From positions 21,192,459 through 21,256,458 of the forward strand of contig CM067345.1 of assembly GCA_034190875.2 (NCBI GenBank): DNA of 64,000 nucleotides, written 5' to 3'. The notes beneath the pieces were generated by a model. That model was not told the origin of the DNA. It made no database searches and worked only from the letters and a program-made list of their open reading frames with translations. The translations under genes were made by a program, and so were the position numbers. Of the stretch, positions 12,313 to 25,930 are shown piece after piece. The stretch comes from Urechis unicinctus (Eukaryota > Annelida > Polychaeta > Xenopneusta > Urechidae). Every line of letters begins with the position of its first letter. The first letter of the stretch is position 1.

Positions 12313-14119
12313 ATCCGTTCCTATTTGCATTGCGAGCTATGATTCATGAATGGATTATTGGCACGGCAGATTGCCAGTATATAATTGCTTTTCACGTGGT
12401 TTACTAATAAGTTACTTGCTCTTGCATCTGATGAGACACATGGAGAGGAATAGCTATTTTTAAAAGTGTATATATGCCTACGCTACGAATGTGCATGCGA
12501 GTTGTACGGCCTTGAAAGATTGATCGTTGTTTGCGATACAGCATTCACATATCAAAGTCCACGTGCTTGTTGACTTAGTTAGTCAAAGCAACATAACATG
12601 TTATGATCCTGTTGCTGGACTTTTAATTGCTATATTGACCCAAATGATCATGTGGTGGCTGATATGGTGGGGGAACTCAGCCCATCTCATGGCGGCATTC
12701 TCTTGAAATGTTATTCAACATGTTAGTTAATATACTGCCTTTGTACCACAACTACCGTGTTTTATTCACATTGAACATATGGTGGCCACGTCTGAATCTA
12801 ACAAAGTGTGACTGAATATTGCATCATCTCAAAATTTCGTTTTGTTTTACAGCAGCAGCGCTTCATTGTTGTTTTACTAAGTCATCTTGATCGTTGCCGT
12901 TTATGGCTTTGTTTGTGAAATGTTTGTTAACTCGATTTTTGGCTGGAGATATAGGTCACAATTTGTAAAAAAAATCTCTTTTTTTAACCTTAAACTAAGG
13001 TCAAGATTATTGAAAACAATTGGAACGAAGGTTGTCAATGGCATCGTAAGTAGCAACATAAAAATTCATGGATGTTGATGACATCATTTCGATTCCCAGA
13101 TTCCCAGTATAATTCAATGGCTAGATACATATAATTGTACAAAACGGCTAATACATATAATTGTACATAATGCATTATTATAAAACTCCAGTCACAAAAA
13201 TTTGTAAAGTTCTTTTGATTGGTAATTAACAACCCAATTATCGTCCAATCTTTAGAACCATTTAACATTTTATGAAAGCTGAAATAATTATTATACTTTG
13301 TTGTGTAACGATATTCGTCGTTATCAAAGCACGCTGAGTTAAAAGAAAATTTTCACATGAACAATTTTCATAAAGATTTCAATCGCTTATAAAATCGCAA
13401 ATTTTAGTTCAATAGTCATAAAAATTTGGTCAGCCACATTTTGTATGTCGATATCGTCATTTCCGGTATGGAACGTATTAATGCTCCAGCGGAAATCAAA
13501 CCGGTTAGTTATCTTTTTTTATCACTGTCAATAATCGTCGTATGGCAATTTTATTTTCTGCCACAACACAAATCGGAAAAACCAATTTAAAACTCATTTT
13601 GAATCTAATGATCGTATGGTAATTTTGTTTTTACTGAAGGTAGCTCATCAAGTGCATCATTACATTTTTGTCTTGTAAGTCTGCTTCGACGGCTTTTATG
13701 CTCGTACAATTATCTTGTGGCCTCCTCTGTCGGTCATTGAAGTCATTTTCTGTTTGCATGTTGGCGAACTTTGAAGTCGGTTTGACCCTCCGTCACGAAT
13801 AATGCTCACTGCATTGTTTGCCTTAGGCTTACTAAAGTATGAAAATAACAAAATTCAGACAAGGAGTTAATTATAACCCCTGATCCAGCTTTGCCTTTTT
13901 TTTTTTGTTTTACTTACGCTTTCAAGTATGTTGTCTTTTATCCGTTACAATTGACACGAATGATGTATTTCGATATATGACAGCCAGAGCATGGATGTTG
14001 CCGTGTGACGATATTTAACCAGAGTCCTGTTGTTAAGTTAATCATTTAGATACTGTATACTCATGACGGCATCTGCAAAAGAATAGGACCACTAGTATTA
14101 CACTTGAAACATATCCATA

Positions 14120-14120
<1 letters not shown>
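12313..14120. other. 5' flank of the complete dehydrogenase gene; no other gene
   Basis: The stretch 12480-12880 is alignable to 870-1100 and 19200-19620, and 13660-13850 to 19620-19800, so the upstream flank was copied with the array. Frames of 60 to 80 codons here show no recognisable product. No convincing TATA box was identified for the gene. Confidence 0.5.
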
Positions 14121-14122
<2 letters not shown>

Positions 14123-14167
<45 letters not shown>

Positions 14168-14169
14168 CC

Positions 14170-14246
<77 letters not shown>
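14123..14246. repeat. (CTGT)n(TC)n microsatellite
   Basis: Tandem TCTG units followed by a long TC run. Open frames on both strands (Leu/Ser or Arg/Glu repeats) are artefacts. Confidence 0.95.
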
Positions 14247-14247
<1 letters not shown>

Positions 14248-14249
14248 AT

Positions 14250-15415
14250 GCCGGATTCCTGTGGTGAAATCGACAAGAAAGGGAAGACGATGACTGTCGT
14301 ATTACTCGCATCGGTGTTCAAGTCATTTCAGGGAAGGAGATTTTGTTCCGTAATATTGCGACAAATCATGTAACCAAAGAGGTTTCAGATGAGACGGAAA
14401 ACGGAGCTTAGACCTGATACAATTCACGATTCAATTCCAACTTTGTTCTCACTTTCGAATAGACAACAATCGTCGAGGAAGAGATCGTCTCTAGCTACAG
14501 AGAGGTGACAGCGTTGGTGCGCAGAGGTTAGATTCATCATTATGAGTCCAATAATGATAACCATTCTCATGGTGTTGATAATGAATAATATCTAGTCCGT
14601 ACTTATCGCCGTGGTACAAACCGGATAAGTTTAGCATACCAACTCAGCATTTACACAGCTATCAAGGTATTGTACTTCTCGCTGAGGCCCATTGAGTGTG
14701 GATTATATATATGAACATGTTATTTGGCTAGGTTTCGGGGAAGCCAAGACAGATTATTATCTGATATTGGACCACCAACATCACAAGCATTTTGTAATGC
14801 GTGTGCTGGGTACCTAAATAACCATATCTTCTGCACGAACATACTTGGAAAACCTCACCCTATTCTCAGTGAAACTCTGGGAATAGTAACTGATGAGGTT
14901 TTGATGTACCATAAATCTGTGTCACACCATAGTTACGACTAGCAACGTATGTGTACGATATTCAATAATAAGAGTTTTAAATGGTCCAAAATTGAATAAT
15001 TATGTCACTGAATCCCTAAATAACTATATTTGTCCATTCAATTGGCCCTGTGATATCATTTCCATGTTGTTCATAGATGCTTGATAACGGCGGTCACATT
15101 CACCAGTCATGCCTTCACACTGAAGACCCTCCAGCTGAGGTGAGTCACCATCATGTACCCCATATAAAAATTAGTGTGCGACAAAGTAGTTTTGACACTT
15201 TTCATATAATGTCTTTTATAAACAAACTTTTGTGATCATGAGGTCTGTGAAAACGCAAGCTACTACTGCACTAATGATCAAGACATTTTTAGATTGAACT
15301 ATCCTCACAGCTTATGGATTTTTATAGATGATTAATTTGCTAATACGGATATTGTAGTGTGAAAAGTAAATAGGTTTTGAATGCAACGCAAGATATGACT
15401 CGTCGACTCATATCA
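14250..15415. other. No gene recognised
   Basis: Moderately AT-rich sequence with only short frames on both strands. I see no homology to the array exons and no mobile-element protein. Confidence 0.4.
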
Positions 15416-15630
15416 AAACATCCAGGAAAACAAAAAACACGATGCAAGTATAAGCTTTGTTACTTTAAGTACCACGGCTACCATACAAATCGGCAATAAA
15501 GTTTTTTTAGCTGCTATGAGTATCTGATGTTAACAGTCGGCAGTAGTTGATTGTCTGCATTTGATTGTCTGCAAGTCGTATGTTTTGTTTATAAAGTGAC
15601 ATTTGCAAGTTATAAATTTTAACATAGCTA

Positions 15631-15980
15631 TTACGGGACAGTAAACCTTCCGTCTATGTTGAGTCCAGCTCCGTTGATCATAGCTGCCTCATCACTCAGA
15701 AGAAAGAGGATCGACCGCACAATGTCTTCCGTTTCTGGAAAGCATCAACATCAAATGCAGATAAACCAAATTGTTTGCGTCCTGTGCCTTTTCAAAATAC
15801 CAGACAGGCTGAACAGCATTGAGATTTACCTGTTGCTCACAAATAACTATAATGACTATAGAGATTACTGCAGTGTTGTCTACGTGGATTGCCACTACTA
15901 GAACATTTTTTACTTGTATCTTGCTAACATTTCCCAGCCCCCGTTACAAACGCCTGCTTGCCTTTGAATCGCTGGTCTAT
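15631..15980 (-). pseudogene. DCXR-like exon 7 and exon 1 relics
   Basis: Exon 7 at 15631-15734 is nearly intact (ILFLLSDEAAMINGAGLNID), but it ends DGRFTVP rather than DGGYTVS. About 245 bases farther on lies an exon 1 relic (about 15930-15980) with GKQAFVTGAGK and start codon ATA. The five exons between them are absent, so an internal deletion joined the two ends of a former copy. Confidence 0.7.
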
Positions 15981-16199
15981 GTTTGTTCCCTTCTCCATGG
16001 AGGCCTAGATGAACAGTACATTGGCAGATCAGATACCTTCCGGAACCCTGCAACGCTTCTAGGGCAACTCGTTGCAAAACGACATGAAAACCTGCATAAC
16101 GCAGCTCAGCTATCGCAAAGCGTTGGCTGATGGCAACTGTCAACTAGCCCCTCCAGATGTCTGTCTCATGCGCATGTACACAAAATCGAAGCCGAGTGC

Positions 16200-16969
16200 A
16201 CCTACGTGAGCAAAGTGCGCTCACACACAGCGGAGTGTTTGATAGCGTACAAGAGCTCTGATAACTTACAAAAAAATATAGCCTACACTAAACTTAGGCC
16301 AAGAGTTTGTCCTGCATTTGTGGATGGCAGTTAAGTCAGGCGCTGTACAATGCCTGGGGCCCCAGTGTGTGGATAAGGTCATCGTCGAAACATGTCAACA
16401 TATTTAGATTTGATATGTCTACTGAATTATGTTATCGCTTCAACACTACTGTTAAACTAAATTGAGTTCATGTTGCGAAGTTCTTGCAGTATGAATGAGA
16501 CGATGTTTTGAATGCAACACCAGATATGACTCGTCAACCCATAGTAACTAATTTCTTCACTGCGTCCATCTTGAATCTGTGTCCGTTGGGGTGACAGACA
16601 GCGGTCTTGTCAAAAAGCATTTCATGAACACCTATACCATGGAGTCCTGTAAGTTGATAGTCGACGTTTCTTCCAAGTGTCTCTCCTTGCAAATAACACG
16701 TCCGGATCTTATCATCATTGATACTGTCAGGAAAAAATATTTCGCTGTGATACAGAACCTGGCCTCCAGATGTTCCCCCTTTTCAAGAGATGTCTCACCT
16801 TTTTTTAAAGGTAATCGCCTGCGTATAGGTTGATCATTGACTCCGCAACATGCTCCCTATTAGGTTGCGAATTCGTTATTTGAAATATGGTCGACCTCAT
16901 CCTGCCTTGTCTTATGCTTTAAAATCAATTAGTATTGAGTCTGTAGAAATATGTACAAACACACTTCAG
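16200..16969. other. No gene recognised
   Basis: An 84-codon open frame lies at 16579-16833 on the plus strand. It matches no family I recognise and has no supporting context. The rest is ordinary AT-rich sequence. Confidence 0.35.
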
Positions 16970-17930
16970 CCAAGTGCGCATTAGCGTCTGTTATTTCGAT
17001 GATCTCGCCATTGCTTTGCCACAATGTACTATTTATGGCTATACGTGGCATTGTTTATGTTATTCACCAATCGCTTATCGTTATGCTGCATAAAACTTAG
17101 CTCGCTCAGTTCTTGCTACTTAGGCATCAGGAGACTACTTTTCAGATTAGCTATTCACATATTCCAGATTATGCAGTTTTATATTTCTACTCAAAGCAAT
17201 TTGTGGAAGGTGAGGAAACGTGTGTAGGTCCACAGAAGAACACACCTCAACCTGCTATCAGTTATCAGAGCTGTGATATCTAAGCTAGTAAGTTATTCAT
17301 TCACTCATCTTGAAAAGACTTGAAAGTTCGCTTAGGGATTATGAAGGTGCTCATTGACAACGGGTTAGTGGTAGCTGACACAAAGAGTGGCCGAAATATC
17401 ACTTGCTGTGTTTCAATCTATTCACGTTTTCCATAATTTCGAAAAGTCTCACGTATTTGTTGTTTATGGTTCGAAGCATTGCATGAACGTCATGGCGAAG
17501 GTCTCAAGTTTTTAAAGCGTTTTTTACTCAGAACAATATTCTCCTTTCATGTATTCGTATCAATAATAGAAGTGATCACCACAGTCATTCTTCATTCTTT
17601 TCAACCATTCAGATCCAATGAAAATGTATTACACGGGTATTTGGTGCACTTTATTTATGCTGGTTTCGAAAAATGGATATTTTGGCAACACCCAGCAATA
17701 GCAACTACGCAAATAAAAGTTTTGTTACTCTTAGTATCAGAGATAGCACATAAATGCAAGCATAATGTTATTAAGCTGCTATGATGATCCAAAGTTAACA
17801 ATCCATAGTATTTAATTGTCTGCATTTGCAGTAACGTAGCCGTAGCAGGCATGTTTATTTATATAACGTTAGTCTAATGTTGTATGCAGTGCAAATATGT
17901 TGTTTAGGGTTGTTAATTTCAACTTAGATA
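16970..17930. repeat. Duplicated 3' flank, second copy
   Basis: This stretch is alignable to 5610-6633 along most of its length and sits at the same position relative to a dehydrogenase exon 7. It shows that the copies at 6.6 and 17.9 kb arose by duplication of a block of at least 2.8 kb. Confidence 0.7.
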
Positions 17931-19064
17931 TTACGAGACAGTATACCCTCCGTCTATGTTGAGTCCTGCTCCGTTGATCATAGCTGCCTCATCACTCAGA
18001 AGAAAGAGGATCGGCCCGACAATATCTTTCGTTTCTGGAAAGCATCAACATCATACGTCATAAGTGATCTTTAAACGAACCTGATAATTAGTCGAGAGTT
18101 TCTGGAAATATGTTATGATTGAACAAGACAAATGAGCGTATTAAATTATCAAATTACCAGCTACTCTTCCGAGGGGTATCCTTGAAATGAAAGGTTTGTT
18201 GATAGGCTCGTCCTCCATTAATATACGAGCGAGGGGAGTTTTAACAATGGTAGGGTTGACGGCGTTCGTCCGAGTCTAGCACCATATTGTTGCAGTTTTC
18301 ATTTGCATGGGAAAAATTTAAGAAATGACGATCAATCTGATTTTGTATTGAAAATAGTACTTGCCTTGTAGGGAGCCAATTCAAGTGCCATAGACTTTGT
18401 CAGACTCATTACTGCTGCCTTGGATGCAGCATAGGAAGATATGTCTGGATTCACCAAAACTGCAGTCTGACTTGCCAAGTTTACTATGGAGCCGCCTGTT
18501 CCCCGTTCTTTCACACCCTTTGCTACCACCTAAGCATGTGTTTTATAATTCATAGATTACTACGACCGGTGCAGTAAATACGTTTCATGAGCAACATTGA
18601 GTTGCTCTAAGCAGCCAAGTTTTTTCGAAATCATAATAACTGGGGAGGAATGGTTATTACCTGTGTAACGCGTATAACATATTTGACGTTATTGTTGATG
18701 ACCTAGTTACACACAGAGGCGCATATATATAATCATGTGTGCCATGCATGATATATCATAGTCTCAAAATGTAAATATCTGGTGTGACCTTCGCTTTTGT
18801 TGAAGGACCTGCTATATCCCCGTATAGATTGGGTGTGTAAACCACGCCGCAAAATGTGGTGAAATCGTGATTGAGCTTTGAAATAAAAGTGTGAACAATA
18901 TCTGCCCACGTCTTCTCCTTTCATCATCACTCCATTTCCAAACAATGTCAGGGCGTTATATATTGTGTTATATAATCATAAACGCGAGACGCTGTTTTTA
19001 GCTTTAACTCACCGCTTGCTTCTCCCGTAACCAATGCATACTTTCCCTGAAATCTCGTATCCAT
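17931..19064 (-). pseudogene. DCXR-like dehydrogenase lacking exons 2 and 3
   Basis: Exons 7 (17931-18034), 6 (18158-18275), 5 (18365-18529), 4 (about 18659-18701) and 1 (19013-19064) are present and very close to the copy at 6634-12312, including the GC donor after exon 5. Exons 2 and 3, which hold part of the cofactor fold and NNAG, are missing. Intron-3 sequence joins intron-1 sequence near 18765. The exon 4 acceptor is shifted by one base. The active-site Y and K are kept, but no functional enzyme is expected. Confidence 0.82.
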
Positions 19065-20375
19065 ATCTGTACCTATTTGCCTTTCGAGCTATTGATTCAT
19101 GAATCTATTATTGGGAAGTCTTTTTGTAGCATATAATTGCTTTGACGTGGTTTACTAATCAGTTACTCTCTCTTGCACCTATGAGATATAGAGTAGCAAT
19201 TTTTGTTATTGTGTATATATGCCAAAGCTACAAATGAGCATGCGTGTTGTATGGCCCTGAAAGACTTATCTTAGTATACGGTACAGCATGTAGATATCAA
19301 AGTCCACATGCTTATTAGCTAAGCAAGTCACAACAATTTAACATATTATTCAATTGCTGCTGGACTGTTTATAGCCACATTGAACCAAATGATCATGTGG
19401 TGGCTGAGGTGGCTAGGGACGGCAGCCCAACTCATGATGGCATATTTCTCTATAAATACAATTAAACATTAATTAGCTAGTTATTATACGGCTTTTGTGC
19501 CACAATGTCTATTTCACATTCAATACATGGTTACCATGTCTGAAAAAGTGTGACTGAGTATTGTATCGTCTCTCAAAACCCTTCTGTATTAGCAACAGCT
19601 GTGCTTAATTGTTATTTTTATTTCTTGTAATCCCGTTTCGATGGTTTTTATGTTCCAACAATCGGCTTGTGCCATCCCTTGTCTGTCCCTGAGGTCGTTT
19701 TCCGTTAGCATATTGGCGCACGTTGAACCTCCGTCACTTATAATACTTATTGCATCTTCTGCCTTAGGCTTACTAAGATAAGAAAATGGTAAAAATTCAT
19801 AAACGGTTAAAAAGTCCTCTTACCACACTACTTCAGCTACATGGCATAAGAAGCTGCCCGAGTGCCTATGTCAGACAATGACGCCGCATCATCGTGCTAT
19901 TGAGTCTTTAATAGCAAGTAATTAGCCCCTTCCTCGCCCGTGTTTATCGCCCTCTGGTGCTCTCTTCGTTCGCCTTCCTAGCGCGCTCTTTTCCTGTCTG
20001 AGCTCACCTCCCGCAGGTTTTACGACTTTCATCGTCGTTTATACCCGCGCGCGACCTCTCGTAGTCACCCTCCGCTGAGCCAGGACCCGCTTACACTCGG
20101 ATGTCCTTCGTATAATAATGGCATCAAGGCTTTGCAGCTCTTGTTTTTTACCCCTGAAAGGTCACACAAAACGTGGGGTACTAAATGCACAATGGCGTCC
20201 GTTACGAGCATAACTTCGGTGCCGCTCTTAAGGAAATGAGGGAGGGAAATAAACGGCAATGGGCCCAATCTCTCGACTCTCTTAAGAACAATATGCTCAA
20301 GCCTTCTCACCTGCTGTCATTTTGGAGCTTTCAACCAGCTACAATCAGTTCCCCGATTTGCTTCCAATGGAATTT
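19065..20375. other. Duplicated 5' flank, then unassigned sequence
   Basis: 19200-19800 matches the 5' flanks of other array copies. Beyond that, 20185-20427 is an open frame on the plus strand whose end approaches the YqaJ relic. It has no recognisable motif and may be the upstream part of that element. Confidence 0.4.
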
Positions 20376-20379
20376 TGAC

Positions 20380-21115
20380 AGTAACGGATGCCCCAGAGGT
20401 GACAGAAGATCAGTGCAGAACTGTTGAAGAGATGACAATGAGAGAGACTAAACAAATTGTGGTTCAGATACAGGGCTGGCGGAATAACAGCTTCAAAGAT
20501 AAAGTCAGTTTGTAGCACAAATGTTGACAACCCTTCCAAGAGCCTTCTTAGCGCTATCTGTGATTCTGAACGTTCTAGGGTTTTCAAGCAAAGCCACGTC
20601 ATGGGGTTGATATCGTGTTCATCAAATGTACGAAGACGATATGAAAATGCCCCACCATAACTTTGCCATCTCCGAGTCAGGTCTTGTCATCAATCCTGTT
20701 TTCCCCACATCGGTGCGTTCCCTGATGGTATTGTTAGATGCGACTGGTGTGGTGAAGGAATGGTCGATATAAAATGTCCATTGTACCCCAAAGACAAATG
20801 TGCAGACGAACATGACAGTATAAAAACTGAGAGTGATGGCAGCAAGCTTCTAAACCCAAGTCATCATTGTTATTATCAAGTTCAGACACAACTTTTTGTA
20901 TGTTGAAAAGAGTACTGTGATATTTTTTATTAGGACACCCAAAGGTTTGTTTGAGCAAACAATTCTCCGCAATGTTATGTTCTGGAGTTCGGTGCTAAAT
21001 GTGATTGCATGTGACATTGATGAATGAAGTGTGGCGTGGTTCCACTATGCCGGTGTCGGAGTAAAAAGAAAGACCAGAGAGGAGCATGGTTCTGTTCATC
21101 ATGTAAATAATCTGT
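20380..21115 (+). pseudogene. YqaJ-like exonuclease with PHD-finger end, mobile-element relic
   Basis: Across several frames the plus strand shows the YqaJ viral-recombinase order: WFRYRAGGITASKIKS, NPSKSLLSAICDSE, NFAISESGLVINP, GMVDIKCPLYPKD (the acidic/lysine core of the nuclease), then YYQVQTQLFV and KEYCDI. After a gap come WFHYAGVGV and RGAWFCSSCK, the usual end of a PHD zinc finger. At least four frameshifts or stops break it. YqaJ-PHD proteins occur in some animal DNA transposons (for example ISL2EU-type elements). I see no transposase nearby. Confidence 0.7.
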
Positions 21116-21119
21116 GTAT

Positions 21120-22830
21120 TGGTTAAGAGAATCCTAATATTATATTGTCTGTACATGCTCACATTGTTCGTGTGTATATGGATATGGGTTTAATGCTTAT
21201 AACCATTGCTTAATGCTGTTTATATTATCAATTAATATGCAAGAAAGACAAAATCCTTATGGAAGCAGATGCATGCGATCAAGCTTATTAGCATTAAATA
21301 TGTAGTACATACATAGTTAAGAGAGCTCGCAAATAAATCAGCTTTCATTCATATCTACTGTAACTTATTGTTGCTAATTTCAGCACTTCAACATTTCAAC
21401 TCATCAGTCAAAAGACACCACTGATTTGGATAGATTTGACAAACAGCAGCAAACAGTCACAATTTTATCAACTGTAGTCATGTCTCTAGCATCTTTGGAT
21501 AATAAATAGTCCAGAGCAAAAGGGCCGTTTCAAATGCTATATTGTTTATGTCTCACATTTCCAATAGCCCTCTCTACCTGAATACATTACCGATTTTCCT
21601 GGTTTCAATGACTTCAGACATAGAAAACTGGGTCATTCTTTTAATGAATGAAGGAACCACTGTATCAGCTAAATCAAAGCCAGAACAAGATCTCCTCAGA
21701 AATATGCTCAAGAAAACCACTTTTTTTATGTCAAATACTTGTCACTGACCCTTTCTCTCCAAATGTAACTTACAACACTTTTGGGATTATCCCAATAAGT
21801 AACTTAACTGTATTATGGTGTTTATAATTTGACCAGATTGGTGCTCGAGCTACTAAATTGGAAGGTGAATCCATTGAAGCCATCATTAATGTCAGACATT
21901 ATATCATTTTACTTGGGACAGAGAAGTACTGTTGTCTCCTGTTCTAGCTAGCAGTCTCTTCTTATTTCTGCGACTCTCTTGTCTGTGGTACTTCTAACCA
22001 GAGTCAGATACGTTGTGCTTCTCACGTCCAAGCTTATGTGAAGGGCCCAATCAGAATTGGCTTCATCCCACAGCTAAGCTTTTTTACCTGCACAAGTAAT
22101 TATGAGTCAAGAAAAACAGACGAGCAACCTTCTTTTTAGTTAGGTTCAATCCAAAACGACATCAACAAAACTTAAGAAAAGTACTTTTATTTACCTGATG
22201 TGAAGTGATCTGAGCAGACTCTAATATGCTCTAAATTCGAATGTTTAATGTCAAATCTAGAAATTCGTGTCAGCCATAGGTTGCGTTTTGGCCTAGAATG
22301 CTCTTCGGTACTGACACCTTGATTTGTTATTACAGCCGGTAACCTGTGGATGATTTCCCTTTATCTCGGTTACCTCTGTTGCCACAGCCAACGATCGCAC
22401 AGAAATTGACCATATTTGTCCCTGAAGTGACAAGTTCACTACAGCATACCGGACTGATTAATGGCATCAGATCACTCATTCTGTCCTGAACTGGGTTTAC
22501 CAACGCCCAAAATTACGGGTTGACTTCCGATCCGTGTTTTTATTATGAAATGACCCCTTTTATCAACGGAATACGTGTGAAAAAACAACGCGCAAGCACG
22601 CCACCAGCTACCTCTCATCAAAGCGCGTGCTATGCGCTGGCGGTAGCTTGTACTCAAACATGGTGGCACCGGACCGTGTGACGTCACATGGGAAGCCTCT
22701 ATGTCATCACAGAAATTGTGTACCATCTGGCAAGCAGCATGAGTCTGGCATTTCCAATCAACGGAAGTCAATGATGTGCTCAGAATATCTTGTTTTTATT
22801 ATTAGCTTTCATTATCGTATTTTTAGGGCC
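21120..22830. other. No gene recognised
   Basis: AT-rich sequence with scattered short frames. A GC-richer stretch at about 22560-22700 contains TGACGTCA. No exon, repeat family or element protein could be assigned. Confidence 0.4.
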
Positions 22831-22832
22831 AG

Positions 22833-23110
22833 CATTAGGTCATGTGTATGCCTATATATGCACAAATGTACAAAAATCTGATTGCAAACAATGTTTTTCA
22901 TCCTAAAAACCATAATGCGGGGACGAAAAATGCCATTTGTTTCATATATGTTTGCTCTGACAAGAAAATAACCTCACAAACAGGTCGTGTTTTTATGTCT
23001 CAGATAAGGTCATGTGTATGCCTACATATGTGCAAAATTTCGGAAAAAGTCCTGATTACAAACGATATGTTTTTCAATCCTACAAACCATGACTACAGGT
23101 GGAGACGAAA
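22833..23110. repeat. Diverged direct repeat, period about 171 bp
   Basis: The stretch beginning aggtcatgtgtatgcctata at about 22834 recurs at about 23005. Both copies go on through similar sequence ending in a cat-rich segment (aaccataatgcgg versus aaccatgactaca). Coding is not evident. Confidence 0.7.
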
Positions 23111-23312
23111 CAAAAGTGCTGATTGAAAACACAGACTTTCAAATATGCATTATTTCTGATTAATAACATCAAATATTTGGTATTAACCAATGACGCATAA
23201 TAATGGTTTTTCAGAACAGCAGCAGGTCGGGATTATGGTATATCATGGCACTAGGCATCCTACGAACGGATGTTTCTAGCGGCCATTACAAGAGGTATGG
23301 CACTAAATGCAT

Positions 23313-25066
23313 CTATGCGATTGTGAATCCACCGTCAATAACGAGTCCTGCTCCATTAATCATGGCTGCTTCATCGCTCAATAGAAACATGATGGGGTTG
23401 ACTACGTTTTCAATGTCTATTGACAGTCAAAATGAAAATCGCTATCAGGCCTTAGCATACCATTCCTAGTCATATATTCAAGAAGAGTGAATGAAATGAA
23501 ATATTTATCAATAAAAAGTAACAACATTTACCTGCCATCCTTCCCAGTGGTATTCTTGAGATGTATGGTTTACTGAGTGTCTCATTTTCAGCGAAAGGTC
23601 TAGCTAGTGGTGTGTTTACCAAGGTTGGATTGACAGCATTGGTTCGGATCTAGCACAATTAATGAGAGTTCAAATATCATAGTATGTAATTTAAACTTTG
23701 ACATTGAAACATTTTTAAAATCAGACCATTGCAATTACCTTGTATGGTGCTAGTTCCAATGCCATGGACTTGGTCAGACTGGTAATTGCAGCTTTCGTTG
23801 CGCAATACGTCGTGTAATTTTGAACAACCATAGACGCCGATACACTTGACATATTGACTATAGCGCCCCCTGTGCCTCTTTCCTTCATTCCTTTGGCGAC
23901 CACCTTTAACGTCGAATAGAACATTTATGCAACATTTTTATATGCACGTTGCATATTTGTTGATACAACATAGGAGTGTACCATTGTAGAAAAGCAATTA
24001 TAGGAAGCAGTTTCTTACCTGCGAAACGCTTATCACATGTTTAACGTTGTTGTTCATATGGCTGTCACAGATCACAGAAGAGGTTGATTTGATCAGTTGC
24101 AATAAATCATAACGCTCTGTGTCGCATAATTGTCTATACGTAACCTTACACATAACCTGAACTGGTTAGTCTATAATAAATTGAATATTATGAATTGAAG
24201 CGGGTGTTTTATTTTATGAATCAGTTATTATATATCTGATCAATGACACCTCAGGGAATGTTCCTCATCCAACTCCAGGAACGGCTTTGGCGTGCAGATG
24301 GCAGCGTTATTGACGAGGAGATCAATCGGACCAAGATCTTCTATGATCTTACTGGATCCCGTCCAATCACTCAGATCAGCACACACGGGGATTAGATCCG
24401 GACACTATGAATGAAAGAATTGTACAAGAATTATAGATATGTTGGCAAATAGCATGTGTGTAGTTATAAAAAAAACCAGCAACATAGAATCGTCATTGTG
24501 TCAATGATTTGTAGACCAATAAGTGGCTATTACCAAGTTCAGCAATCGGTTTATACGCCCGTTATAATTCAATGTGTGAGCTGACAACATGGATGACGCC
24601 CATGTAAATACTGTCGACAATAGGTAACAGAATAATTCCGAACAAAAATACACCAAAAGGCTGGCGAGACGTTCTCTCGCTTATTGTTTGTTGTATGATT
24701 GTAGTATACTACATATGTCAACTATGGTTGAACTGGCGATACGCAATGAAGGGAAGGCATTATTTGTCATATATACCTCCTGTGTGAGAGCGTCCAGTAG
24801 GTCCTGTGATACATCGAGTGCGTAGACTTTCGCCCCTTCCTTATTGAGAGCCAAGGCCACATCTCTACCAATACCTACACCAACCAACTATGGTAATAAA
24901 AACATTGCAGGTATTTCTTTGAGATCGAGATCAAACTCTTCCTTATCCTCTTCATAGCAGTATTCAAAGTCAAGTCAAGTATATTGGTCTCATTATAAGT
25001 AAACCATAACTCACCCCTGCCGGCTCCAGTTACCAGAGCAAACTTTCCCTTGAATCTATAGTCCAT
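23313..25066 (-). CDS. DCXR-like short-chain dehydrogenase/reductase, 7 exons, 244 aa (second complete copy)
   Basis: Exons, in coding order: 25066-25015, 24874-24777, 24404-24250, 24061-24019, 23903-23739, 23649-23532, 23416-23313. They join in frame to 735 nt with the same intron phases as the gene at 6634-12312, and all donors are GT. The protein has MDYRFKGKFALVTGAGRGIG (cofactor loop), NNAA at the third motif (tolerated in this family), N107, S136 in NMSSV, Y149/K153 in YCATK, and ends DGGFTIA. All residues of the catalytic tetrad are present. It has diverged considerably from the first copy, so the two represent older paralogues. A role as an NAD(P)H-dependent carbonyl/sugar reductase is inferred from the family. 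Confidence 0.88.
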
Positions 25067-25469
25067 ATTGTTCGGTTAATGGTCCAAGTCTCCGAGTTAG
25101 AGTGATGAAATCAATGCAGGTTATGCCAGGTGTATGATGTTATGATACACCTAACATTGACACAACATATCAGCAAGTGGACTTTGAACCATTGTATAGG
25201 CGGAGTTATCGAACGAAGACCTGGTGTGCTTTACAAAATAAGTGATTGTAATCGATACATTTTCCGATCGAGCCAATTTTTGACATTGTATTGCTGTTCT
25301 TATCATCTGCACTGACCCCGATTGTGTCGCATTAGACTTAGGTCTCGGGTTAACGTTGCGGTTTATGTTAGATGGCGAATCGCATCAGACAGAAGACAGG
25401 ATGAAAGTGATCATTGAAGTCGCCATTGTAACGATGTGAATCTTATGACATATCGTTTTAGGCACCCTA

Positions 25470-25793
25470 ATGCTGGACACAAGACCAGCTCAATACACTA
25501 AGCGCACATATGCAGACAATGAGTCTGGTTTTTTAAATCTCTTTATTGACTTTTTCCCCCTAAATCAAGAACACCGAAAAGAGCGCTTAGCTGCCACTGT
25601 TGGGGGTTTAGAAATCCTCCCACAACATGCGCCTAATATCATTATCTCCTCTACCTCTTGGTTATATTGTTTTGACCGTAAGCAGAATAGCATTACTTCA
25701 TTATCACTGTTTCGTGCTCAGCAAGTTAAAGGACATTGTTTAGGCAATATGGACTCACGAGCATACAGTGCATTGCAGGCAGGTGACAAGTAA
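25470..25793 (+). other. Open frame of 107 codons, unrecognised
   Basis: The frame starts MLDTRPAQYTKRTYADNESG and has a protein-like composition (mixed hydrophobic and charged residues, no low complexity). It is not flanked by evident promoter or splice signals, and I recognise no family. It could be a fragment of an unidentified element or an exon of an unknown gene. Confidence 0.25.
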
Positions 25794-25930
25794 TGTGCAG
25801 TAGAGCTTCACATCCTCGTTAATAATGTTACCAATGGCATTGAAATGGTCATATCGTGATACTGCCTCAGTGATGATTACAACAGACCACAATATGGTCA
25901 GATCATAGCACTTATCTTCTATATGTATGT

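Noticed and set aside
14042..14373. Overlapping frames with Arg/Glu or Leu/Ser runs
   Set aside because: Produced by the (TC)n microsatellite; present on both strands in several frames.
16579..16833. 84-codon plus-strand frame as a gene
   Set aside because: No motif, no splice or promoter context, and no paralogue in the duplicated flanks.
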